Origin: Methanobacteriota archaeon
GTDB taxonomy: Archaea > Methanobacteriota > Methanobacteria > Methanobacteriales > Methanobacteriaceae
Direction: 5' to 3'
NCBI GenBank assembly: GCA_023440975.1
Contig: JAEZRD010000076.1
Location: 1-5,216, forward strand
DNA length: 5,216 nt
The translations under genes were made by a program, and so were the position numbers. Position 1 is the first letter of the stretch. Each line of letters begins with the position of its first letter. The notes below the pieces were generated by a model. It ran no database searches and was not told the origin of the DNA. It saw nothing but the letters and a program-made list of their open reading frames with translations. Below are positions 1 to 5,177 of this stretch, piece by piece.

Positions 1-2
1 CT

Positions 3-893
3 ACACCGGATATTATTTTAATCTTTAATTTAGATGATCCTTTGAAGGGTACTTGTTTTTTTACTCGTGATGAACGGGATGAGTTGTTTATTTTTATTCG
101 TCTTAATATTGATGATTTGATGCTTAAGAAGTTGCGTAAGTATAATTATCCTGTAACTTGCACAGGTAATGGTGATTGTTATATTTATGTTAATGTGGAT
201 AGTTTTAATGAGGATTTTAGTCTTATTTTGGATATGTTGAGTTTCAGTCCTGAATTTGATAATGGTTATAAGTTGGTTAATATTAAGTATACTATGTTTT
301 CTAATGATGATAATGGTTATTGTGATATTTGTGGAGGTAAACTTGGTGATAGGTTAACTTATCAAGGTTATTTGCATATTCTTAGTGAGGAGTATCCTAC
401 TTATTGTTTGGATTGTTTAAAGCAGATTTTTATTGTTTATAGTTTTAATTTCTTCCGTGATGTGTTGAATCATGGTTTGAAGTTAGAGGATGTTAAAGCT
501 TGTAATAATAGTGATTTGTATAATTTCTATTTAGGTTTATTGAATGATTATGGTTTAGTTAATCTTGTAGAGGGTTTGCCTGTTTTAAAGGGTACTACTT
601 TTTATAAGGATGATCGTTTCTGTAATAAGCCTATTCCTGATTTTTTCTATTTGAATAAGCCTATTAAATATAGTTTAAACAAGGATGGGGAGTTAGTTAT
701 GTTTAAGCGTAATACTCATATTCCTGTAAGTACTGTAAAAGAGATTGTTAAAGCTGTTGAGGAGTCTAATGATAAGTTAGGTGTTGGTTTTGATTTAATA
801 GATAAGTATCCGAATATTGATTCTAGGTTTATTGAGAATATAGTGATGGATTATAATATTGATAGTTTACAGGGTATTGTTCATGATAAATAA
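3..893 (+). CDS. Hypothetical protein with two CxxC motifs (probable zinc ribbon), 5' end outside the window
   Basis: The frame is open from base 3, so the start codon lies to the left. The TTG at 42 continues an open frame and is not a convincing start. About 296 residues are visible. The clearest feature is a pair of CxxC motifs (Cys codons at 321, 330, 405 and 414), with 24 residues between the pairs. This spacing suits a structural zinc ribbon or treble-clef knuckle. The rest is rich in Asp, Asn, Tyr and Phe with no membrane segment, so the protein is probably cytosolic. I do not recognise the family and do not infer a function. Codon choice is strongly T- and G-ending (ATT, GAT, TTG, GTT), unlike the A-rich genes that follow. 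The gene ends at TAA 891-893, followed by a 142-base spacer, so the next gene is probably a separate transcription unit. Confidence 0.85.
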   Translation, partial: TPDIILIFNLDDPLKGTCFFTRDERDELFIFIRLNIDDLMLKKLRKYNYPVTCTGNGDCYIYVNVDSFNEDFSLILDMLSFSPEFDNGYKLVNIKYTMFSNDDNGYCDICGGKLGDRLTYQGYLHILSEEYPTYCLDCLKQIFIVYSFNFFRDVLNHGLKLEDVKACNNSDLYNFYLGLLNDYGLVNLVEGLPVLKGTTFYKDDRFCNKPIPDFFYLNKPIKYSLNKDGELVMFKRNTHIPVSTVKEIVKAVEESNDKLGVGFDLIDKYPNIDSRFIENIVMDYNIDSLQGIVHDK

Positions 894-911
894 TGACTTT
901 TTATAGGGTTA

Positions 912-993
912 GGTTTAAATAATAGGAAAATCTTAAAGTTATAACCATATCTAGACAATGAAATAATTTGTTTTTCTAGATTATTATTAAACC
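912..993. repeat. Long imperfect inverted repeat in the spacer
   Basis: GGTTTAAATAATA (912-924) pairs with TATTATTAAACC (982-993), with one bulged A at 919. Inside it, TCTAGA occurs at 950-955 and again at 975-980; because TCTAGA is self-complementary, these two copies can pair as an inner stem. The whole 82-base segment could fold as a long hairpin in the RNA. It lies 19 bases after the upstream stop and 42 bases before the next start. It could be part of the first gene's 3' end, a leader for the 1036 gene, or a regulator site. The pairs are mainly A-T, so stability would be modest. Confidence 0.4.
914..921 (+). promoter_or_regulatory. Possible TATA box (TTTAAATA)
   Basis: TTTAAATA matches the archaeal TATA consensus (TTTAWATA), and it is preceded by purines at 912-913, as expected for a BRE. 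If used, transcription would begin near 940-945 and give the 1036 gene a leader of about 90 bases that contains the two TCTAGA copies. The box lies inside the left arm of the inverted repeat, so the match could simply reflect that repeat. Confidence 0.25.
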
Positions 994-1035
994 CTGAAAA
1001 AAGTTGGAAAAAAATTTTAGAAGGTAAACTTATTT

Positions 1036-1359
1036 ATGCAAAATATACTTGGAGAAGTAAATATAAAATATTTAAATGAAAACTACCTAGACTTGTTAAA
1101 GGATGGATTATTACCATATGATTTAGGTACATATATTCATAGTAGTAAAAAACGAAACCTTGCAGATAAGATTATAAAAGAGAAAACATCACCGGGAAGT
1201 CAATTTTATAAGTACCGTACAGGCCAATTAAGATTGCCTCAAGAAAATAGTGTTCAAATGCGTAAACGCTTATTAGAAAATTTTGTATATAAGCATCCAG
1301 AACATAAGAATCTTTTATTAAAAAACAGTTCATATTTACATAATAGGGAAAAATATTAA
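1036..1359 (+). CDS. Hypothetical basic protein, 107 residues
   Basis: ATG at 1036 follows an AAGGT (1021-1025) at a workable distance of about 10 bases, and the frame runs to TAA at 1357-1359. The product is basic: by my count about 13 Lys and 6 Arg against 11 acidic residues. It has a Leu-rich N-terminal third (residues about 10-32). A Lys/Arg-rich centre follows, with an SSKKR stretch near residue 36 and a GSQFYKYRTG segment near residue 54. The C-terminal part (about 70-96) looks helical and amphipathic. There is no signal peptide or membrane segment. A nucleic-acid-binding role would fit the charge but is only a guess; no helix-turn-helix is convincing and I do not recognise the family. 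It is flanked by spacers of 142 and 182 bases and is probably monocistronic. Confidence 0.7.
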   Translation: MQNILGEVNIKYLNENYLDLLKDGLLPYDLGTYIHSSKKRNLADKIIKEKTSPGSQFYKYRTGQLRLPQENSVQMRKRLLENFVYKHPEHKNLLLKNSSYLHNREKY

Positions 1360-1367
1360 AAAGATAA

Positions 1368-1397
1368 CCCCCTCCCCATTTAATAAATTTTTTTTTT
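1368..1397 (+). terminator. C-rich plus oligo-T terminator
   Basis: A C-rich tract (ACCCCCTCCCC, from 1367) begins eight bases after the stop of the 1036 gene. It is followed by ten consecutive T at 1388-1397 and further T-rich sequence. Archaeal RNA polymerase terminates at oligo-T without needing a hairpin, so this is a likely 3' end. Transcript ends were not measured. Confidence 0.55.
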
Positions 1398-1463
1398 ATT
1401 TATTCAAAAAAATAGCACGATTATTTAATAATGAATAATTTTTCACCCTTATTTACTATAGTT

Positions 1464-1471
1464 ATTTATAT
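1464..1471 (+). promoter_or_regulatory. Possible TATA box for the secreted-protein gene
   Basis: ATTTATAT resembles the archaeal TATA box and lies 71 bases before the ATG at 1542. Initiation about 25 bases downstream would give a leader of roughly 45 bases. That leader ends in a run of ten A (1518-1527), GGGG (1528-1531, the ribosome site), AAAA and six T (1536-1541). The A and T runs could pair and place GGGG in a loop. Confidence 0.35.
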
Positions 1472-1541
1472 TAGAATTAAACATATTAAATATTAATTTT
1501 AATTAAAAATAATTTCTAAAAAAAAAAGGGGAAAATTTTTT

Positions 1542-2180
1542 ATGAAAATTAAAAATTTATTAATAATTTTAATACTAGCATTAAGCCTAGTTATAGGATT
1601 ACAATTTGTAGCCGCAGAAAACAATGTAAACCTGGAAAATTCAACTACAATCAATATTAGTGGAAACAATCTAATTTTACCAGGTAATTATACATACATT
1701 AATGGTAATAATACTGATATTGTGGTTGTTGAAGACACTACAGGTAAAATCTTTGCAATTACAAGTCAAAATCCTGGACAATATTATGGGATAACTACTG
1801 GATTTCAACAAGTTGATACTGGAGATTTTAATGTAACAGGAATCTATTGTGAAGATGCAAATATAAATAGTGCCTGCATATTAAATGATAATGGAACCTG
1901 CTTAATCGTAGATAAGTTAAATACAAACAATTCCCAATCTAATACTAATTGCAGCTACCAATTAGGATCTGATTTACAAATCGCTAATAATCTTATAAAA
2001 GCAGACTTTAACCTTTTAAACAATAATAAAAATACTGCTTCAGATGCATCACAAACAAATATCCACTCTAATTACAGTAAATCTAGTATCCAATCAGATT
2101 ATGATAATCCTACAGAGCATAATTGTACTTCTAGTAAATCAAATGATACGGGTGTTCCAGAATTAGCATGGGATTTATGA
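1542..2180 (+). CDS. Secreted Asn-rich protein with five cysteines, function unknown
   Basis: The 212-residue product begins with a clear signal peptide: MKIKN, then a hydrophobic core to about residue 21, and a probable cleavage after FVAA at residue 25. The start is supported by GGGG at 1528-1531. The mature part is rich in Asn, Ser and Thr. I count eleven N-x-S/T sequons (Asn 33, 38, 49, 56, 97, 117, 129, 136, 177, 194, 201), which in an archaeon suggests N-glycosylation at the cell surface. Cysteines lie at 103, 112, 120, 137 and 195; the first four fall within 35 residues and may form disulfides. Residues about 28-125 look like a folded domain. Residues 126-205 are low-complexity Asn/Ser/Lys and probably disordered. 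There is no C-terminal membrane anchor, pseudomurein-binding repeat or adhesin repeat, so the protein may be released or loosely wall-bound. The family is not recognised. Confidence 0.8.
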   Translation: MKIKNLLIILILALSLVIGLQFVAAENNVNLENSTTINISGNNLILPGNYTYINGNNTDIVVVEDTTGKIFAITSQNPGQYYGITTGFQQVDTGDFNVTGIYCEDANINSACILNDNGTCLIVDKLNTNNSQSNTNCSYQLGSDLQIANNLIKADFNLLNNNKNTASDASQTNIHSNYSKSSIQSDYDNPTEHNCTSSKSNDTGVPELAWDL

Positions 2181-2210
2181 AAAAATAATTAGTTTTCTTT
2201 TAATATATAA

Positions 2211-2592
2211 ATTATATTAGAATGTGAAAAAATATTCATAAGGATGATTAGAAAAATATTCCAAAAAAAGGGGATGGGAATATTTATCACTACTAAAATA
2301 AAGGTTAAATCCTAAACTAGAAAAACAAAATATACTCTTTGGAAACACCACCTAGAATTAAGCAATTAAAATTTTATAAAATTAGTGAAAAATAGAGAGC
2401 AAATCATATTTAGTAAAAAGTTGACTTAAATATAGAATCTGAAAGAAACAAAAAAAAGATTTTTTTTTAAGATTACTAAATGGAAAAAATTTGAGAGTAT
2501 AATCCAAAACTAATGAAGAATATAATTTCATACACAAACTTAACACATTAAAAAATAATTTAGGTGAAAAATTAATAATTCCTAATAAATGA
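2211..2592 (+). pseudogene. Possible decayed gene in the 413-base gap
   Basis: No intact gene lies in 2181-2593. The frame beginning at 2211 reads as protein-like sequence to 2510, broken by stops at 2313, 2367, 2427 and 2433. It includes Trp-containing stretches (YTLWKHHLELSN, 2331-2366; ITKWKKFESIIQN, 2472-2510). At about 2503-2512 the sense passes to the +1 frame, which continues (TNEEYNFIHKLNTLK and onward) to TGA at 2590-2592. A one-base deletion near 2505-2513 would join the two frames. The four stops in about 100 codons are fewer than the eight or nine expected by chance at this AT content, but not decisively so. No family is recognisable. The alternative is plain AT-rich spacer. Confidence 0.3.
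2254..2285. repeat. Inverted repeat, 9-bp perfect stem with 14-base loop
   Basis: AAATATTCC (2254-2262) is exactly complementary to GGAATATTT (2277-2285). The loop is A-rich then GGGGAT. It begins 73 bases after the stop of the secreted-protein gene, so it may be part of that transcript's 3' end. No long T tract follows directly, so it does not look like a classic intrinsic terminator. It could also be a binding site. Confidence 0.4.
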
Positions 2593-2593
2593 A

Positions 2594-2866
2594 ATGGATG
2601 CTATTTTAATGGATGAAAAAAGATTAGATCCTGAAGTTGAAAGGAAAATTAAAGAAGAAATTGATAAGTGGCCAGCATTATCTAATTTCCATTATACTAT
2701 AAGTGAAGATGGTAAAGAAATATCTGTTTCAATGAATATTAGTGTACCAAATAGCGAAAATGCAAATATTGCTATTAAAAGGGGTGAAAAAATTTTAAAT
2801 GCCACTTTTGAAAAGATAACAATAATTAATGATGTTTATACATTTATATTAAAATTTAATCAATAA
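2594..2866 (+). CDS. Small paralogous protein, array copy 1
   Basis: First of seven related small genes. It shows KRLDPEVERK near the start, FHYTISEDG as the first strand, EKILNATFEKITII in the second half and FILKFN at the end. The order predicted by eye is helix, two strands, helix, two strands. There is no signal peptide, membrane segment or cysteine, so it is presumably a soluble cytosolic protein; the molecular role is unknown. Two starts are possible: ATG at 2594 (90 residues) or ATG at 2609 (85 residues). The second aligns better with its paralogues, in which Met lies four or five residues before the R/K-L-x-P motif. Neither has a good ribosome site (an AGGTGA at 2562-2567 is too far). 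It is followed 18 bases later by copy 2. Its Ile codons are mixed (7 ATT, 5 ATA from 2609). Confidence 0.75.
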   Translation: MDAILMDEKRLDPEVERKIKEEIDKWPALSNFHYTISEDGKEISVSMNISVPNSENANIAIKRGEKILNATFEKITIINDVYTFILKFNQ

Positions 2867-2884
2867 AAAAAAAATAATGGAAAA

Positions 2885-3175
2885 ATGACTAATGAAAAAC
2901 GATTAAAACCAGAATTAGAGAATAAATTACTTGATTATATTGATACTTGTAAATCTGAACCTGTAAATTTCCATTATGAACTTAGTGATAATGGTACAGT
3001 AATCAATTTAATAGCTACATATATTACAACAAATAATATTGATGATATTATGGAGGGTATTAGTAACATTGAAAAGTTATTGAATGTAGTATTTGTTAAT
3101 GTAACTAATCTTCAAGATAAGGTTATTTATAGTTATAAATTTAAAAGTAAAGAGGGTGGTTCTTTAAATGATTGA
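2885..3175 (+). CDS. Small paralogous protein, array copy 2
   Basis: A 96-residue member of the array. KRLKPELENKLLDYI forms the first helix (residues about 5-20), NFHYELSDNG the first strand, IEKLLNVVFVNVTNL the second helix and third strand, and YSYKF the last strand. It is longer than its relatives because a C-terminal tail (SKEGGSLND) overlaps the translation signals of copy 3: the Glu-Gly-Gly codons form that gene's ribosome site, and the last 8 bases overlap its start. Copies 2 and 3 are therefore probably translationally coupled. Its own ribosome site is weak; only ATGGA lies in the A-rich 18-base gap after copy 1, so it may rely on the upstream gene. Function unknown. Confidence 0.82.
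   Translation: MTNEKRLKPELENKLLDYIDTCKSEPVNFHYELSDNGTVINLIATYITTNNIDDIMEGISNIEKLLNVVFVNVTNLQDKVIYSYKFKSKEGGSLND
3152..3160 (+). promoter_or_regulatory. Ribosome binding site inside copy 2, serving copy 3
   Basis: GAGGGTGGT is the best Shine-Dalgarno-like site in the array and lies about 8 bases before ATG 3168. It is read as Glu-Gly-Gly by the upstream gene. It decides the copy 3 start and supports coupling of the two genes. Confidence 0.6.
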
Positions 3176-3422
3176 AGAGTTAAGTCCAGAGATTAAAACT
3201 AAATTACAGGCTATAGTGAAAAATTATTTCCCTGATGAGCAGAATTATGGTTGTAAACTTAATAAGGATGATTGTGAATTGTATATGTATGGTACCTTAG
3301 ATAATGCTGATTATGATAATCTTCAGAAATCTATTGCTGAGATTGAAAAGTTAATGAATGCTCAATATATTGGTGTTAGTAATATTAGTGGTAAGCATAC
3401 TTTTGTTTATAAATTAAAATAA
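3168..3422 (+). CDS. Small paralogous protein, array copy 3
   Basis: An 84-residue, divergent member. The N-terminal motif is reduced to ELSPEIKTKL. The second half keeps the family pattern well: IAEIEKLMNAQYIGVSNISG, then HTFVYKLK. Two cysteines (residues 29 and 36) in the strand region are not shared with most copies. ATG 3168 overlaps the end of copy 2 by 8 bases (ATGATTGA) and is preceded by GAGGGTGGT. Codons are mainly T-ending (six of seven Ile are ATT), unlike copies 5 and 6. It ends the first operon-like group; a 106-base spacer with a likely new promoter follows. Function unknown. Confidence 0.8.
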   Translation: MIEELSPEIKTKLQAIVKNYFPDEQNYGCKLNKDDCELYMYGTLDNADYDNLQKSIAEIEKLMNAQYIGVSNISGKHTFVYKLK

Positions 3423-3450
3423 ATTATAATCCTTTTATGAGTTTTAAGTT

Positions 3451-3458
3451 TTTATATA
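3451..3458 (+). promoter_or_regulatory. TATA box (TTTATATA) for array copy 4
   Basis: TTTATATA is a perfect match to the archaeal TATA consensus. It lies in the spacer after copy 3, with initiation expected near 3480 and a leader of about 45-50 bases before ATG 3529. This argues that copy 4 has its own promoter. Confidence 0.5.
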
Positions 3459-3467
3459 AATTGTTAT

Positions 3468-3501
3468 ATACTAGATTAGTTATAAAGTATTAATACTAGA
3501 T
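3468..3501. repeat. Direct repeat ATACTAGAT, two copies 25 bases apart
   Basis: ATACTAGAT occurs at 3468-3476 and 3493-3501, flanking the expected transcription start downstream of the TATA box at 3451. The placement is that of an operator for the copy 4 gene. A pair of TCTAGA sites with the same 25-base offset occurs at 950 and 975 upstream of the 1036 gene. No regulator is identified in the window. Confidence 0.4.
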
Positions 3502-3528
3502 GATTTTGATTAGGGAGTTTGGTTATTT

Positions 3529-3801
3529 ATGACTAATGAAAAAAAATTACCATCTGACTTAGATTATGAATTAAGGGAGTATATTAAATCTTCTCATGAA
3601 TATGTTGAGAATTTTGATTATAGTATAAGTGATGATGGTAAACAAATTACTTTAAGTGGAAATCCTGGTAATGTAGACCGCAACGAGTTATTAGAATGTG
3701 TTTATCATGTTGAGAAAATGTTAAACATTAGTTTTGAGAATGTTTCAATTATTAATGGTCGATGCAGGTTTATCTTTAATTTTAATGAGGATGAAAATTA
3801 A
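3529..3801 (+). CDS. Small paralogous protein, array copy 4
   Basis: A 90-residue member that stands alone between two spacers. The start is supported by AGGGAG (3512-3517), 11 bases upstream. The family pattern is clear: KKLPSDLDYELREYI helix, FDYSISDDGKQITLSG strand pair, VEKMLNISFENVSIING, and FIFNFN at the end. The N-terminal motif has LPSD in place of L-x-PE, and the final K-F pair is replaced by N-F. The DDGK turn resembles the EDGK of copy 1. Most Ile codons are ATT (five of seven). No signal peptide or membrane segment. Oligo-T terminators follow. Function unknown. Confidence 0.82.
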   Translation: MTNEKKLPSDLDYELREYIKSSHEYVENFDYSISDDGKQITLSGNPGNVDRNELLECVYHVEKMLNISFENVSIINGRCRFIFNFNEDEN

Positions 3802-3804
3802 ATT

Positions 3805-3882
3805 CCTCCACTCACCTTTTTCCTTTTTTTTATAATTAGTTTGTTATTTTTTTTCTAAAATATTCTAAAAAATTTTTTTTTT
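3805..3882 (+). terminator. Multiple oligo-T tracts after copy 4
   Basis: A CCTCC-containing C-rich stretch (3805-3816) is followed by T runs at 3824-3831, 3847-3854 and 3873-3882. Successive oligo-T runs are typical of archaeal termination. They separate copy 4 from the flavoprotein gene. Confidence 0.55.
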
Positions 3883-3910
3883 GGGAAGTAAAGATTAATA
3901 AAAAATAAAA

Positions 3911-3918
3911 AATATAAA
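3911..3918 (+). promoter_or_regulatory. Possible TATA box for the flavoprotein gene
   Basis: AATATAAA within an A-rich stretch lies 51 bases before ATG 3962, giving a predicted start near 3942 and a short leader containing the ribosome site AGGG (3947-3950). The surrounding A-richness makes the exact box uncertain. Confidence 0.3.
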
Positions 3919-3961
3919 CCTAAAACAATCAACAAAATAAATTTTTAGGGAAATTAACACA

Positions 3962-4435
3962 ATGAGAAGAAAAGACAGAGAAATAACAGATATTAATGAA
4001 ATAAAATTCCTATTAAAAACAACGGACACAATTAGAATTGGATTCAATGATCAACCATACCCTTACATAGTACCGGTATCTTATGGTTTTGAAGAAAAAA
4101 ACAATCAAATAATAATTTACTTCCATGGTGCAAGAGAAGGGAAAAAAACAGACTTAATAGAAGAGAATAATAGGGTATGTATTGAAACTGATATCACTAA
4201 TGATTATTTGGAAACTTTAAATAGTGTAACTTGTTTATATGAAAGTATAATTGGATATGGTGAAGTGTTTAAAATAGAAAACCATGAAGCTAAACATGGT
4301 TTGGACTTAATTTTAACTCATTGCGGATACAGGGGATATGAATACTCGGATAAATGCCTTGAAAACACTGCAGTATATAAAATAGTTATTAAAGAAATTA
4401 CAGGTAAAAAGAATATTGACAATATAATTCAATGA
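3962..4435 (+). CDS. Pyridoxamine 5'-phosphate oxidase-related flavoprotein (NimA-like)
   Basis: The 157-residue length and motifs fit the small FMN-binding split-barrel family that includes NimA nitroimidazole reductases. Family features are the MRRKDREITD start, the strand PYIVPVSYGF (residues 34-43), YFHGAREGKK (53-62, a phosphate/FMN-contacting region in this family), E-T-D at 75-77, YESIIGYGEV (93-102) and the closing IKEITGKK (143-150). Such proteins are usually homodimers that bind FMN, or haem in some relatives, at the interface. The true substrate is generally unknown, and drug resistance should not be assumed from homology. The protein is cytosolic. ATG 3962 follows AGGG at 3947-3950. 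The gene is flanked by array copies 4 and 5 but has terminators on both sides, so it is probably monocistronic. The apparent relic of its C-terminal coding end lies downstream at about 4539-4595. Confidence 0.9.
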   Translation: MRRKDREITDINEIKFLLKTTDTIRIGFNDQPYPYIVPVSYGFEEKNNQIIIYFHGAREGKKTDLIEENNRVCIETDITNDYLETLNSVTCLYESIIGYGEVFKIENHEAKHGLDLILTHCGYRGYEYSDKCLENTAVYKIVIKEITGKKNIDNIIQ

Positions 4436-4457
4436 AAAAAAAATGTTTATTTTAAAT

Positions 4458-4497
4458 TTTTTTTTTAGATTGAAATTTTATTAAATCTAAAAAAAAA
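4458..4497. terminator. 14-bp perfect inverted repeat, probable bidirectional terminator
   Basis: The left arm (4458-4471) is nine T followed by AGATT; the right arm (4484-4497) is AATCT followed by nine A. They are exact complements around a 12-base loop. It lies 22 bases after the flavoprotein stop. On the + strand the T run comes first, so termination may occur at 4457-4466; on the - strand the structure also reads with a T run. As RNA the stem is nearly all A-U. Confidence 0.5.
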
Positions 4498-4538
4498 GGT
4501 ATATTATTTATAAAATACATATAATATACATAATTAAT

Positions 4539-4595
4539 AATTATAAAATAGTAAATGTTTTATATGATAAAAACAAAATTGATAATATAATTAAA
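4539..4595 (+). pseudogene. Relic of a second flavoprotein C-terminal coding end
   Basis: Read in frame, this stretch gives NYKIVNVLYDKNKIDNIIK. The flavoprotein ends AVYKIVIKEITGKKNIDNIIQ. Both YKIV and IDNII are shared at nearly the same spacing. At DNA level TATAAAATAGT occurs at 4376-4386 and 4542-4552, and ATTGA[C/T]AATATAATT at 4415-4429 and 4578-4592. The distances between the two blocks are 39 and 36 bases, a difference of exactly one codon. This supports a decayed tandem duplication of the gene's 3' end. The short length and AT-rich composition leave room for chance. No start codon or upstream remnant is visible; a stop precedes it in frame at 4488. Confidence 0.35.
4558..4565 (+). 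promoter_or_regulatory. Possible TATA box for array copies 5-7
   Basis: TTTTATAT lies 65 bases before ATG 4623 and would place transcription start near 4590. Other TATA-like strings occur in the same spacer (for example ATTTATAAAA from 4506), so the choice is uncertain. Confidence 0.3.
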
Positions 4596-4622
4596 ATTTT
4601 TTTTTGTTAATGGAGAATCCTT

Positions 4623-4883
4623 ATGACAGATACAAGTATACATCCAAGTAAAGAAAAAAAACTTTACGACTACTTAAAAGAAAACTATCCTGAAATATCC
4701 AGGTTTCAATACGATATAACAGAACACGACGATAACTTCATCTTCCAAGGAACATTTAAAGACAAATTCACAGCAGAAAAACAAGCAGACTGCATACCAC
4801 AAATAGAAGAAATATTAGATGCAACATTCATAAGTATAAACCAAACACCAAATGTATTAACTTTTATTTTTAAATTAAACTGA
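4623..4883 (+). CDS. Small paralogous protein, array copy 5
   Basis: An 86-residue member with GGAG at 4612-4615 before the ATG. The N-terminal motif has diverged (IHPSKEKKLYDYL), but the YDYL helix end matches copy 6. Strand one is FQYDITEHD; the second half reads IEEILDATFISINQ and the end is FIFKLN. Acidic and soluble, with no signal peptide. Synonymous codon choice is A- and C-ending (eight of ten Ile are ATA; TAC and TTC are common), in contrast to copies 3 and 4. It leads the second operon-like group: copy 6 starts 8 bases after its stop, with a ribosome site that overlaps that stop. Function unknown. Confidence 0.82.
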   Translation: MTDTSIHPSKEKKLYDYLKENYPEISRFQYDITEHDDNFIFQGTFKDKFTAEKQADCIPQIEEILDATFISINQTPNVLTFIFKLN

Positions 4884-4891
4884 GGAAATAT

Positions 4892-5155
4892 ATGACAAAT
4901 AAACGATTAGATCCTGAATTTGAAGAACAACTATATGATTACCTAAATAATAATCATCCAGATGTAGCGAAATTCAAATATGAAATAACTGACGAAAATA
5001 TAATCATATTCTCAGGATTTATCAACAATGAATATAACTCCGAAAAAGCATTAGACTGCATACAGCACTTAGAAAAAATGATGGATGCACATTTCGTAGG
5101 AATAACAAATATCAAAAGTCACTTCACATTTTCATACAAATTCAACCAAAAATAA
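4892..5155 (+). CDS. Small paralogous protein, array copy 6
   Basis: An 87-residue member, one of the best fits to the array pattern: KRLDPEFEEQLYDYLNN helix, FKYEITDEN and IIIFSGF strands, LEKMMDAHFVGITNI and FTFSYKFN. The KRLDPE opening is identical to copy 1. GAGG (4882-4885), which overlaps the TGA of copy 5, is its ribosome site, so the two are probably co-translated. Codons are A/C-ending (five ATA, three ATC, no ATT among eight Ile), as in copy 5. The close similarity to copy 5 in YDYL, DC-I and codon choice suggests that 5 and 6 are nearest relatives. Function unknown. Confidence 0.84.
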   Translation: MTNKRLDPEFEEQLYDYLNNNHPDVAKFKYEITDENIIIFSGFINNEYNSEKALDCIQHLEKMMDAHFVGITNIKSHFTFSYKFNQK

Positions 5156-5177
5156 ATATAAGGAGCTTTAATGAAGC

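Noticed and set aside
42..44. TTG at 42 as the start of the first gene
   Set aside because: The frame is open upstream to base 3 with plausible residues (TPDIILIFNLDDP) and there is no ribosome site near 42; the gene enters from outside.
894..1000. Box C/D-type RNA suggested by TGA-rich sequence and a CTGA near 995
   Set aside because: No proper C box with matching D box spacing and no guide-like arrangement.
1420..1432. 13-base palindrome ATTATTTAATAAT
   Set aside because: Short, purely A/T, and expected by chance in this composition.
2450..2468. Run of eight A, GA, then nine T as a hairpin or terminator
   Set aside because: The loop would be two to four bases and all pairs A-T; low-complexity DNA is a sufficient explanation.
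2408..2481. 8-base inverted repeat ATTTAGTA / TACTAAAT
   Set aside because: Arms are 58 bases apart and only eight bases long; likely chance.
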